Source of the DNA: a virus
DNA: 43,170 nt
Virus record (IMG/VR): IMGVR_UViG_3300021182_000196
Coordinates: 1-43,170 of that record
Direction: 5' to 3' (one strand)
The position numbers were made by a program, and so were the translations under genes. The first letter of the stretch is position 1; every line of letters starts with the position of its first letter. The notes beneath the pieces are model-generated. The model saw only the letters and a list, made by a program, of their open reading frames with translations. It searched no databases and was not told the origin of the DNA. This document shows positions 27,035 through 35,010 of this stretch, one piece after another.

Positions 27035-27571
27035 ATGGCCTGGACAGCGCAAATTCGAGGGACGGAAGGCCTGGAGCCGAAGATGCAGGCTGCTGTCCAG
27101 CAAGGAACGCGGGCTGGCCTTGAATCTCTGGGTATCAAGGGCGCGGAGATGGTGCAGGAAAACATCAGGACGCCCTACAATGGACAGCCGCCAGCCGTAG
27201 CCTTCGGTAACCTGGCCGGGTCGATTATGTCTCTCTTCGTTCGCGAAGCAACGATGTGTCGCGAGATCATTGGCGTCAATCCCAGTGTGGGTGCGGATGT
27301 TTACGCTGCACCGGTGGAGACGGGCACGCGCCCGCACATGCCTCCGGCCTCGGCGCTGCTGCCCTGGATTCAGAAGAGGTTTGGCATTGAGGACGAGAAA
27401 CAGGCGTTGAGTATGGCTTTTGCTGTGGCGAAATCTATTGCCAAAAAGGGCACACAGGGTCACCAGATGTTCAGCCGCGGCCTCGATGCGCTGGAACCGC
27501 TGGCCGCGCCGATTCTGGAACGCGAGCTGGCAGTTGCATTCGCCGCACACGGATTCACGGGGGCAGCATGA
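27035..27571 (+). CDS. HK97 gp10-like neck/tail-completion protein
   Basis: 178 residues, AAGGAAG before the ATG. The diagnostic run is Val-Glu-Thr-Gly-Thr-Arg-Pro-His-Met-Pro-Pro (about 90-100), followed by Leu-Leu-Pro-Trp-Ile-Gln-Lys-Arg-Phe and Ile-Ala-Lys-Lys-Gly-Thr-Gln-Gly-His-Gln-Met-Phe, the pattern of the HK97 gp10 family. These proteins sit at the head-tail interface. A hairpin element lies on each side of the gene. Confidence 0.88.
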   Translation: MAWTAQIRGTEGLEPKMQAAVQQGTRAGLESLGIKGAEMVQENIRTPYNGQPPAVAFGNLAGSIMSLFVREATMCREIIGVNPSVGADVYAAPVETGTRPHMPPASALLPWIQKRFGIEDEKQALSMAFAVAKSIAKKGTQGHQMFSRGLDALEPLAAPILERELAVAFAAHGFTGAA

Positions 27572-27610
27572 CCACCCCACCGAACACAAATCATTCGTCG
27601 GGGGCCCCGA
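27571..27610. repeat. hairpin element, copy 2, after the gp10-like gene
   Basis: ACCACCCCACCGAA (27571-27584) and TTCGTCGGGG (27594-27603) pair imperfectly: CCCC/GGGG and CGAA/TTCG with two mismatches between. It shares the CCACCCCA-n-CGA start and the TCG-n2-GGGG-n-CCCC end with copy 1 at 26984-27020. The start codon of the next gene follows directly. Confidence 0.4.
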
Positions 27611-27611
27611 T

Positions 27612-28079
27612 ATGAGCGCACAGACAGCCATCGCCGCCGCCTCCAACCTGCTGAAGACCGTCACGGGCGTCGGTCCCAATGTTTATGACCAGATCCGCTT
27701 CTCGAACGATGACGCTCAGTTCAAGGCGCTCTTCGTGGATGCGACGACGAACCCGGAAGCTCCGGTGGTTCGCACCTGGATGGTGAATCGCGAGGCTTCG
27801 GCGGCGCGCGATAAAGAGATGCAGGCATACGGACGCACGCACTCCATCGTCATGACCGGCTATTTTGCCTTCAAGGACGGTGTGAGTTCAGCGGAGTGGG
27901 AGCCTGTGATTGAAGCAGTTTGCGCGGCGTTCGGGTCGTTTTCTGTTCGCCACTTTAGCGGAGAATTCGATTGGTCAGGTCCGCCGCAGGTCGAGGGTAA
28001 CAAGCTGGTTTTCTTTGGCAATGTGCTTTGCCACACTGTCCGCATCATTCACACGTTTGAAGAATTTCCGCTCAACTGA
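27612..28079 (+). CDS. tail terminator/completion protein candidate
   Basis: 155 residues from ATG 27612; the longer frame (27420) runs inside the preceding gene. It begins with a helix (Ala-Ala-Ser-Asn-Leu-Leu-Lys), has Arg-Thr-Trp-Met-Val-Asn-Arg and His-Ser-Ile-Val-Met-Thr-Gly-Tyr-Phe strands, and closes with Thr-Val-Arg-Ile-Ile-His-Thr-Phe-Glu-Glu-Phe. An alpha/beta protein of this size between gp10-like and tail-tube genes is usually the tail terminator. No specific motif proves it. Confidence 0.75.
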   Translation: MSAQTAIAAASNLLKTVTGVGPNVYDQIRFSNDDAQFKALFVDATTNPEAPVVRTWMVNREASAARDKEMQAYGRTHSIVMTGYFAFKDGVSSAEWEPVIEAVCAAFGSFSVRHFSGEFDWSGPPQVEGNKLVFFGNVLCHTVRIIHTFEEFPLN

Positions 28080-28094
28080 GCGCAAGGAGTTGCA

Positions 28095-29399
28095 ATGTCA
28101 ACGAGCTTTCAAACACAACGATCCATTCTGCGCAACGTGGTTGTCGGCGGAAAAATCCAAGCCGCACTGGCCGAAACGCTGGACGACACCGCGCTCACCT
28201 ATCGCGCACGTCCTGAGACCAGCGGCTTCTTTCAGGTCACCCTCGGCAAAGAGTCTGACTATGCCTATGCGGGCAAGGGCGGCTCTTTCGCCACGGAGGC
28301 GCGGCTGATTGAGCAAAGCGCCGCCGGCGAGATCAACACGCGTCTGGACGATTACCTGGCCGGATGGATGCTGGCCATGGTGATGGGAAACGAGGCCGTG
28401 ACGCCACTGTCAACGCCGGTACTAGCATCGCTCGCCGGTACGTTGACGGTGCTCAATGCTGGAGACATTCTCTCCGGCACGCTCTCTGGCGTGCAGGGCG
28501 ACGGCATCACGCCCTACAGCATCGCTCTTGGAACTCCGGGTACTACTGACACGCTGGCTCACCTGCTGAACGCCATCAACGTCACCTACGTGGCGTATGG
28601 CATCACGGCCACACTCAACGGACCCGGAAAGCAGATGACCTTTGCCGCCAAGGCTGGTGACACCGGCATCCCCACCATGGTGGGGGCGAACCTGTTGGAC
28701 TTGGCTGCCGCTGGCCCGTATACCCACGTCCTCACCTGGCGCGACACCGGCGAACCGGCGCAGGTGACCAACGTCTACATCGAAGACGCGCCGGGCTTGA
28801 AGCGCAAGTTCCAGGACATGTCTTGCTCAAAGGTTGTGTTGAGTGGCACCGACAAAGGCTCTGTGATGGCCAAAGCCAGCTTTATCGGCACGGGCCGCTA
28901 CGTGGACGGAGCGATGGCGACACTGCCCGCGCTGCCCTCCGCGCAGTACATCTATGGCTCGGATTCGGTGGTTTCCATCGGACCTGCAGGCGCGGCCGTC
29001 TCCATGTCGCCACGCATTCTGAGTTGGGAGGCTACCTTCGACCATGCCAACGATCTCTTCCGCTCTTGCGGAGGGGGCGTGTTTGCGGTCTTCCCGCGTT
29101 ACGGCAACCCGCTGTGCAGCCTCAAGATTGTTGTGGCCATCGACACCACGAGCGATGTGCGCGACTGGATGATGAATCAGACGCTGCTCGAAGTGAAGAT
29201 CGCCATCACCAGCGGCGCGGCCTCGCTGACCATCGACTATCCCAACGTCATCATTCCCAAGGCGGACCTGGGCGAACAGGATAAGTACGTCATCTACACC
29301 ATCGACCTGGATCAGCAGTCGATTCTTCAGCCGACGGGCGGCCACGTCTGCACGGCGACCGTGGTGAATGCGGCGCCAGCTTACCTCGTGGCCGCCTAA
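28095..29399 (+). CDS. major tail tube protein (siphovirus type)
   Basis: 434 residues, AAGGAG six bases before the ATG. N-terminal Gly-Phe-Phe-Gln-Val-Thr-Leu-Gly-Lys-Glu-Ser and Ala-Arg-Leu-Ile-Glu-Gln-Ser are followed by a long beta-rich body, an inserted domain around 100-200, and strands such as Arg-Ile-Leu-Ser-Trp-Glu-Ala-Thr-Phe. It precedes chaperone-position genes and the tape measure, and no sheath gene exists, so the tail is non-contractile. A strong terminator follows directly, as expected for an abundant protein. Confidence 0.85.
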   Translation: MSTSFQTQRSILRNVVVGGKIQAALAETLDDTALTYRARPETSGFFQVTLGKESDYAYAGKGGSFATEARLIEQSAAGEINTRLDDYLAGWMLAMVMGNEAVTPLSTPVLASLAGTLTVLNAGDILSGTLSGVQGDGITPYSIALGTPGTTDTLAHLLNAINVTYVAYGITATLNGPGKQMTFAAKAGDTGIPTMVGANLLDLAAAGPYTHVLTWRDTGEPAQVTNVYIEDAPGLKRKFQDMSCSKVVLSGTDKGSVMAKASFIGTGRYVDGAMATLPALPSAQYIYGSDSVVSIGPAGAAVSMSPRILSWEATFDHANDLFRSCGGGVFAVFPRYGNPLCSLKIVVAIDTTSDVRDWMMNQTLLEVKIAITSGAASLTIDYPNVIIPKADLGEQDKYVIYTIDLDQQSILQPTGGHVCTATVVNAAPAYLVAA

Positions 29400-29413
29400 A
29401 GCAGGTTTCCTCC

Positions 29414-29445
29414 GGGGACGCTGGTGAGGGCGTCCCCTCTTTTTA
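29414..29445 (+). terminator. rho-independent terminator after the tail tube gene
   Basis: GGGGACGC (29414-29421) pairs perfectly with GCGTCCCC (29430-29437) across an eight-base loop, followed by TCTTTTTA. This is the clearest intrinsic terminator in the window. Downstream tail genes must be reached by read-through or another promoter, which would keep tail tube protein in excess. Confidence 0.85.
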
Positions 29446-29470
29446 CCTTTCGCAACACTCCGAGGAGAAT

Positions 29471-30229
29471 ATGAGTAAGACACTTTCGATTGCCGGTTCC
29501 GACGCCAACGCCGATACTGCCCTGCTACCGCTGGATACCCCGCGCTCTGTGGCCTTCAAAACCAAGCGCGGCGCGTTCGTTTACCACTTCCGCCGCATTG
29601 GCCTCGACGACTGGCAGCGTTACTACGCGGCTATCGTCCACCAGACGGTGCAGATCAAAAATGTGAGCGAAAAAGTCTTCGAGACCGAGAGCGCGCTGCT
29701 TGAACTGGTGGACCGGACGGTCTCTTCCGTGGACGGCTATGGCGACTTATCTAACGCCAAGGACTGGAAGCAAAGCCTGCCGCTACGTCACCGTATCGCA
29801 GCCGGCATCACTTTGCGCGCAGTGGGCGAATCGGAGGCCGCAGACGCAGATCAGCCGATTCTCTGCGACCAGGTCGAGGTCAGCCTGGACGCCAACTGGG
29901 GCAGCGCAGGTGACGGCAAGACGACGGTCTACTCTAGGCTGATTCACCGCTTCCGCCTGCCCGCGATTGCTGAACTGAAACGCTTCAACTTTGAATCGGC
30001 ACGGGTGCGTGTGACAGGCACTGCTGAGGCTGGGGTGACCAGCTATCCCTCGCGCCAGGGCGTCGCGATGAAGATCTACGACGATCTGATTGAGAGCGTC
30101 GACGGCTATAGCGTGGGCGGAGTTCCATTGACCGGGGTTGAGGCCATCCGGCGCGAGATGGACGGCGCGCATAAGGCGGCGGCGGCGTTGGCGCTCTTTG
30201 AGCAGGGCGATGAAATCACGATAGAGTAA
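29471..30229 (+). CDS. tail assembly chaperone-position protein
   Basis: 252 residues, GAGGAG before the ATG. An N-terminal Pro-Arg-Ser-Val-Ala-Phe-Lys-Thr-Lys-Arg-Gly strand, a Trp-Gln-Arg-Tyr-Tyr-Ala-Ala helix, and a beta-rich C-terminal half with Asp-Leu-Ile-Glu-Ser-Val-Asp-Gly-Tyr. Its place between tail tube and tape measure suggests the lambda gpG role. The following gene is separate, ten bases on, and I found no slippery site joining them. Confidence 0.7.
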   Translation: MSKTLSIAGSDANADTALLPLDTPRSVAFKTKRGAFVYHFRRIGLDDWQRYYAAIVHQTVQIKNVSEKVFETESALLELVDRTVSSVDGYGDLSNAKDWKQSLPLRHRIAAGITLRAVGESEAADADQPILCDQVEVSLDANWGSAGDGKTTVYSRLIHRFRLPAIAELKRFNFESARVRVTGTAEAGVTSYPSRQGVAMKIYDDLIESVDGYSVGGVPLTGVEAIRREMDGAHKAAAALALFEQGDEITIE

Positions 30230-30239
30230 CGAGGCTGCC

Positions 30240-30608
30240 ATGCGCGATCTAGCGATGCTGCGGCGCGCGGCGGCCGAGTTCTTTATCGAAGGGTTCATGG
30301 CGGCGGAGGTGGCGCGGATTGTGGCCAACACGCCTCCAGAAAATCAGGAAGCGGCGCTGAAAAGCCTGATGGCCCCGCGCACCGTGCCGGAAGGCGGCTT
30401 TATCTGGATCAACTATCTGATCTGGCTGGAGCGGGTGCTGGATCTGGTGGATGTTCCGCTGACAGCGGTCGAAGTGGAGGCTCTGATGGTGCTGAAGCGC
30501 GAACGCATTCGATTCCAGAACGAACATCCACCCTGCCCCCACTGCGGAATGCCCAACGAAGCACATGCGCTCCGGTGCCGCGAGTGCATGGGAGAAATAG
30601 GTAACTGA
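30240..30608 (+). CDS. small tail-region protein with C-terminal zinc ribbon
   Basis: 122 residues. A helical N-terminal part (Met-Leu-Arg-Arg-Ala-Ala-Ala-Glu-Phe-Phe, then Trp-Ile-Asn-Tyr-Leu-Ile-Trp-Leu-Glu-Arg) is followed by a complete Cys4 ribbon at about 99-117 (Cys-Pro-His-Cys-Gly and Cys-Arg-Glu-Cys). It overlaps the tape measure by TGATG. Position suggests a chaperone (gpT-like) for the tape measure; a zinc ribbon in such a protein is unusual. Confidence 0.7.
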   Translation: MRDLAMLRRAAAEFFIEGFMAAEVARIVANTPPENQEAALKSLMAPRTVPEGGFIWINYLIWLERVLDLVDVPLTAVEVEALMVLKRERIRFQNEHPPCPHCGMPNEAHALRCRECMGEIGN

Positions 30609-33600
30609 TGGCCACCGCCGTACAAATCGAATTGAAGGTGGACGAGAGCGGCGCAGTTAGCGGCGTTCGCTCGTTTGATACGGCTATCAAAGGCACAACC
30701 GGCAGTGTGCGCCAGCTCAACACGGAGCTGAGCGCAGTGGGAACTCACGCTGCTCAGGCAGGGACAAAAAGCAAGGAGGGGCTGGATAAGGTAGGCCACT
30801 CCGCGCTGAACAGTCACCAGAAGGTGCATCTGCTCACTGAAGAGATGGGCATTCACATTCCTCGCGCCATGCAGCAGGTGATTTCGAAGTGCCCTACCGT
30901 GATGAATGCGATCAATGGCATCAGCGGCGCGATGATCGGCCTGGCCGCGATCCAGATCGGCGGCATGGTCTTTGAAGCGGCGATCAAGGGTGCGGAAAAG
31001 CTGTGGAGCGCTCTCACTGAACTTCCCCAAGCTGTGCGCGATTACCAGGCCGAAGTGGAAAAGAGTCGCAATGAAGCCTTCGGTAACACTCACTCGATTG
31101 AGACGACCAGGGCGCGGATCGATGAAGTCACCGAGTCCATCAAAAAAGCGAATGAAGAATATGAAAAGTTCAAAAATGGTCCCCCGGAGCATACTTGGCG
31201 CAGTGCGGCAGATGCTCTTCCCGGCGCAGGCGCGTTATGGGAAAGTTACCACCGCCATGAAAAGGGAAATGAGCTTCAATCGGCAACTGTCGAAAAACGA
31301 AAGACGCTCGATAAACTACAAAGCGAGAAGGATCAAGAGCAGTATCACCAACAGCAGGAAGATGAAAACAGAATCCGCGCGGCAGAACGCGCATCAGCAG
31401 CTCAGAAGCTGCCAGAAGCTGCACAGGCAAAAGCTAAGCGTGATGCAGCGGTGCGGGATGCCGTAGAAAAAGCAGCCGAAAAACGCCGCTACGAAAATGA
31501 ACAGGATCGCAAGTATGGGCTACATACTCCTCAAGATGCAGGCGCTTCCGCTGAAAAAGCAGCGGTACTTGAAGCAACTGTCAAAGCCGACGAAGATCTG
31601 GCCAGGTCAAAGAAAAAGCATAACGGCGACGCAGCCGAACTGGCGCGCATCCATGAGCAGGCGATTGAGTCTGCGCTACGCGGTTCCGCGCTTTATGTGG
31701 CGCAAGAGGCTCATGCGATTCAGGAGCTGAAAGATAAACACATCGCCAGCGCTCAGGCCGTGGCCGACATTCACGCCAAGTTCCACAACGAAGAGATGCG
31801 GAGGCTGGAAGAGCAATCGCGCGCCACGGAAAAGATCGAGCAGCGCGCGGCTTTGGCAGGCATGACCGGCATGGCCAAGACGCGGCGCGAGGGCGCGAAC
31901 AGCATCGCCGACATCGAGGCCGATCCGAATCTCGATCCTGAACAGCGTGATCGGCGCATTGCCGCCGCCAAACTGGAGACCAGCCAGCAGATCCAGGCTG
32001 AAGCAAAAAGGATGGCGGAAGAGGTTGATGCCCTCTCTGATCGTTCCGCCGATCACCAGGTGCAAGGATTCAAGCGCATCGCCGCTGAAAACACTCGGCT
32101 GCTTGATGAGTGGAAAAAGAAGATCGAGGCGGTCTATGGTGTTGCGCCGAAGATCGGCCCAGCCACTCCTGAACAGGCAACCGGCCAGCAGTTGTTTCAC
32201 CAGGTCACAGGTAAGATCAATCAAGGCTCCGCTGAGGAACGCGCCGAGCTGACCAAGAAAAACTCCGAGGAGACGCTGCACCTGGAGCAGGAAGCGCGGC
32301 GGCGTTCACTCGTGGACGAAAAGCACAAAACCCAAGCCATCAAGGCCGAACTTGACGAGCGGCTGCAAAAGTACAAGCAAGAGCTGGATGATGAGCAGAT
32401 TTCGCAGAGCGATTATGATCGCCGCGCGGCGGCCGCGCAGCAGCTCGCCAATGCCGAGATGGTGGAGGCCAATAAACAAGCACGCGACAAGATGGCCCAC
32501 GAATTCACTGAATTCTACAAGGGGATGGAAGACCCCAAGAAATACCTGAAAGAACTGGGCGACAAATCGGCGGGGCAGGCATCGGCCTATCTTGTGCAAA
32601 AGTTCCAGCAGCATCATGGAATGGACATAGCCGCGCCTCAGCAAAATGGCGGCCTGAGCGGAATGTTCAGTAGTTTTGGTTTGGGCGGCTTTGGCAAGAT
32701 GCACAAAACTCCCGGCGTGGGTGGCGACGCGAAGGCAGAGCTACATAGCACTCGTGACACGCACGCGGCGTTGAGCACGTTCAGCGTGGCTTCGGCCACC
32801 ATTCATATCGGAAGCGCCAGCTTCGCAGGCGGAGGCGGACTGCCGGGAGCTGGTGGCTCAACAGCAGCCGGATCGAGATGGAGTGGAGGCTCCGCGCTGT
32901 CTACGCCGGGAATGATCTCTTCAACTTCGGATAGCTCTGGTTGGAGCGCGAGCGGTGGATCTGCGCTGACCTCTCCAGGAACGACAGGCGCGACGGGTGG
33001 CTTCGGCGGGGCTAGCGATAGCGGCGGCAACGGAGCCACGCCAAACTTCAACGCAGGCAGTCCAGGCAGCGCGCCAGCAAAAGGCCCTGGAATCTTGGGC
33101 AAAGCAAACAGCGTCATGGGAGATGTGAGTCAAGCTCGGAAGCTGGCAAAAACCTTTGCCGGTGGCAGTAAAAAAGGAGCCGCCGGTGATAGCGGTGATG
33201 GGCCAGAAAGTGGCGCATCTCCTGGCGCTGGGTTGATGGCTGGCGGATCGGGGAAAACCGCAGCGGGTAATGATGTTGTTGACGCATCGAGTTTGAGTCC
33301 CGCTGGATCTGGATCGAGTTCGTCGCGTTCTCACGCTGGCAGTGGAGGGATGCTTGAGGGCGGTGGAATAAAGAGCAATCTGGGCGGCGCAGTGGAAGGC
33401 GGGGTGGGCCTCTATTCAGCTTCACAAGGTCAGGGCGGAGTTGGTGGCGCGTTCAAGGGGGCTGCCAGTGGAGCTGAACTGGGCATGTCTGTCGCTGGCC
33501 CAATCGGTGCTGCCGTTGGCGCGGTTGCTGGTGCTGTCGTAGGCTTCATGGGTTCGAAGGAACAAGCCCACGTCTACGATCTCAAGGTTGTTCGCCCAGG

Positions 33601-34156
33601 GATTCAAGGCGATCTCGATGCTTATCATCATGGCGAGACGGATTACCTCTCCACTTATACAGCCTTAGAGTCTCTGCGCAACGAAGCCTTCCAGGCGACG
33701 AACAAGATGGGCCATAGCGGCCGCACCTACCGTAACGAGCATATTGTGCCGGAGTTCAAAGAGGCCGAGGCAAAGCTCTCCGCGCAAGAAAAAGCTGGCC
33801 GCAGTAAATATACTGCGCAGGCCGCCAGCTACGCAGTTGGGACGGATTACGTTCCAGCCACTGGATTCAACCTGAACCATGAAGGGGAGCGCATTATGCG
33901 CTCTGACCAAAACGAGCGCATCACGCGTGCCGTTGAGTCAGGCGCATCGCTGGAAAAAGTCCATGCCAGCTATCAGGCTGCAATGCAGTCGAACGATGCG
34001 CGGCGCGGCTCAGGCGGCGGAGACCGCACCATGAATATGAATGTCCACGCCATCGACTCCAAGGGCGTCGCGCAGTTCCTCGACACCTACAAGCACCACA
34101 TCCGCGCGGCTGTGAATGACAGCTACGCGGAAAACTCAGGCGGAGGAATGAACTAA
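30608..34156 (+). CDS. tape measure protein
   Basis: 1182 residues, the largest frame, coupled by TGATG. A hydrophobic segment (about 90-125, Gly-Ala-Met-Ile-Gly-Leu-Ala-Ala-Ile) is followed by a very long charged coiled coil to about 700, a Gly/Ser/Ala-rich low-complexity region (about 700-960) and a second hydrophobic glycine-zipper segment (Gly-Ala-Ala-Val-Gly-Ala-Val-Ala-Gly near 970). A conserved C-terminal domain follows. All this is typical of tape measures, which set tail length and help membrane passage. No peptidase domain seen. Confidence 0.92.
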   Translation: MATAVQIELKVDESGAVSGVRSFDTAIKGTTGSVRQLNTELSAVGTHAAQAGTKSKEGLDKVGHSALNSHQKVHLLTEEMGIHIPRAMQQVISKCPTVMNAINGISGAMIGLAAIQIGGMVFEAAIKGAEKLWSALTELPQAVRDYQAEVEKSRNEAFGNTHSIETTRARIDEVTESIKKANEEYEKFKNGPPEHTWRSAADALPGAGALWESYHRHEKGNELQSATVEKRKTLDKLQSEKDQEQYHQQQEDENRIRAAERASAAQKLPEAAQAKAKRDAAVRDAVEKAAEKRRYENEQDRKYGLHTPQDAGASAEKAAVLEATVKADEDLARSKKKHNGDAAELARIHEQAIESALRGSALYVAQEAHAIQELKDKHIASAQAVADIHAKFHNEEMRRLEEQSRATEKIEQRAALAGMTGMAKTRREGANSIADIEADPNLDPEQRDRRIAAAKLETSQQIQAEAKRMAEEVDALSDRSADHQVQGFKRIAAENTRLLDEWKKKIEAVYGVAPKIGPATPEQATGQQLFHQVTGKINQGSAEERAELTKKNSEETLHLEQEARRRSLVDEKHKTQAIKAELDERLQKYKQELDDEQISQSDYDRRAAAAQQLANAEMVEANKQARDKMAHEFTEFYKGMEDPKKYLKELGDKSAGQASAYLVQKFQQHHGMDIAAPQQNGGLSGMFSSFGLGGFGKMHKTPGVGGDAKAELHSTRDTHAALSTFSVASATIHIGSASFAGGGGLPGAGGSTAAGSRWSGGSALSTPGMISSTSDSSGWSASGGSALTSPGTTGATGGFGGASDSGGNGATPNFNAGSPGSAPAKGPGILGKANSVMGDVSQARKLAKTFAGGSKKGAAGDSGDGPESGASPGAGLMAGGSGKTAAGNDVVDASSLSPAGSGSSSSRSHAGSGGMLEGGGIKSNLGGAVEGGVGLYSASQGQGGVGGAFKGAASGAELGMSVAGPIGAAVGAVAGAVVGFMGSKEQAHVYDLKVVRPGIQGDLDAYHHGETDYLSTYTALESLRNEAFQATNKMGHSGRTYRNEHIVPEFKEAEAKLSAQEKAGRSKYTAQAASYAVGTDYVPATGFNLNHEGERIMRSDQNERITRAVESGASLEKVHASYQAAMQSNDARRGSGGGDRTMNMNVHAIDSKGVAQFLDTYKHHIRAAVNDSYAENSGGGMN

Positions 34157-35010
34157 TGCCAGCCTCCGATATTCTCAACCCAAGCCCCGGCTGGGACCAC
34201 ACCCTGGGCGATTCGATGAATCCCAGCTACGGCTTCACGCGCAAGCGCTCCTCCACTAAGCTGAACAAAAAGGCTGTGGGCGGAACACCGTGGACGCGCG
34301 AGACGCAAAACACAGGCCACAGCTTCCAGTTGAGCTGGCTGGGCCGCACCTGGGCGTGTGTACAGCGGCTGAAGTGGTATGCAGAGCAGTATGAAGATGG
34401 ATTCTTCACCATCGTCGATTGGGATGGCGGAGGCCGTCAGTACGTGGGCCGCTTCACGAGCGAGGTCAGCCCCACCGAAACAGCCAACAATAAATGGGAC
34501 GTGCAGAGCGTCACCTTTGAAGAGATGCCCCAGCAGGCAATGCTCGAATATCCCAGCGACTGGGCGCATGATGCGGTTGCATTCTTCGTCACCAACGACT
34601 TCGGCGATCAGAAGCTGGCATATAGCGGCGCATGGTCTCAGACGGCTCGCACTGCCGTGGCCGGCGCACAGGGCACTGAGCATGTTCCGTTGCCGACCAG
34701 CACCGCCTATATGACGATGGACAATGCCGGCACGGCCGGCGACTGGGCCTGCTACGAGTATCGCGGCTATGGCTTCAGGCTCTACATGCTGAAAGGCCCG
34801 GCGTTCGGCAATGCAGACCTATATATAGATGGAGTGCTGGCCGAGACCATCCATCTCTACGCCGCCACCGACCTCGGCCCGCAGATCGTGGCCACGTATC
34901 AATCGCTTCCGCTGGATATTCATCGCGTTAAGGTGATCTGCGATGGAACCCACGATACGTCTGCATCGGGCACGGCGGTGAGTTGGTATGCGCTGGAGGT
35001 GATGCGTTGA
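34156..35010 (+). CDS. distal tail (Dit-like) protein with C-terminal jelly-roll-like domain
   Basis: 284 residues, coupled to the tape measure by TAATG. The N-terminal 130 residues have the beta-rich pattern of a distal tail or gp12/DUF2460-like protein (Phe-Gln-Leu-Ser-Trp-Leu-Gly-Arg-Thr-Trp, Phe-Phe-Thr-Ile-Val-Asp-Trp-Asp). The C-terminal 150 (Gly-Asp-Trp-Ala-Cys-Tyr-Glu-Tyr-Arg-Gly-Tyr-Gly-Phe-Arg-Leu-Tyr) look like a carbohydrate-binding jelly roll. Such a tail-tip module would suit first contact with host sugars. Confidence 0.75.
   Translation: MPASDILNPSPGWDHTLGDSMNPSYGFTRKRSSTKLNKKAVGGTPWTRETQNTGHSFQLSWLGRTWACVQRLKWYAEQYEDGFFTIVDWDGGGRQYVGRFTSEVSPTETANNKWDVQSVTFEEMPQQAMLEYPSDWAHDAVAFFVTNDFGDQKLAYSGAWSQTARTAVAGAQGTEHVPLPTSTAYMTMDNAGTAGDWACYEYRGYGFRLYMLKGPAFGNADLYIDGVLAETIHLYAATDLGPQIVATYQSLPLDIHRVKVICDGTHDTSASGTAVSWYALEVMR

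Noticed and set aside
27420-27611. Extended start for the tail terminator candidate
   Set aside because: The added residues are Arg/Trp/Pro-rich shadow of the gp10-like gene; the start at 27612 fits the gene boundary.
29471-30608. Programmed frameshift joining two tail chaperone genes
   Set aside because: The second gene begins ten bases after the first stop with its own GAGG site; I see no slippery heptamer near the first gene's end.
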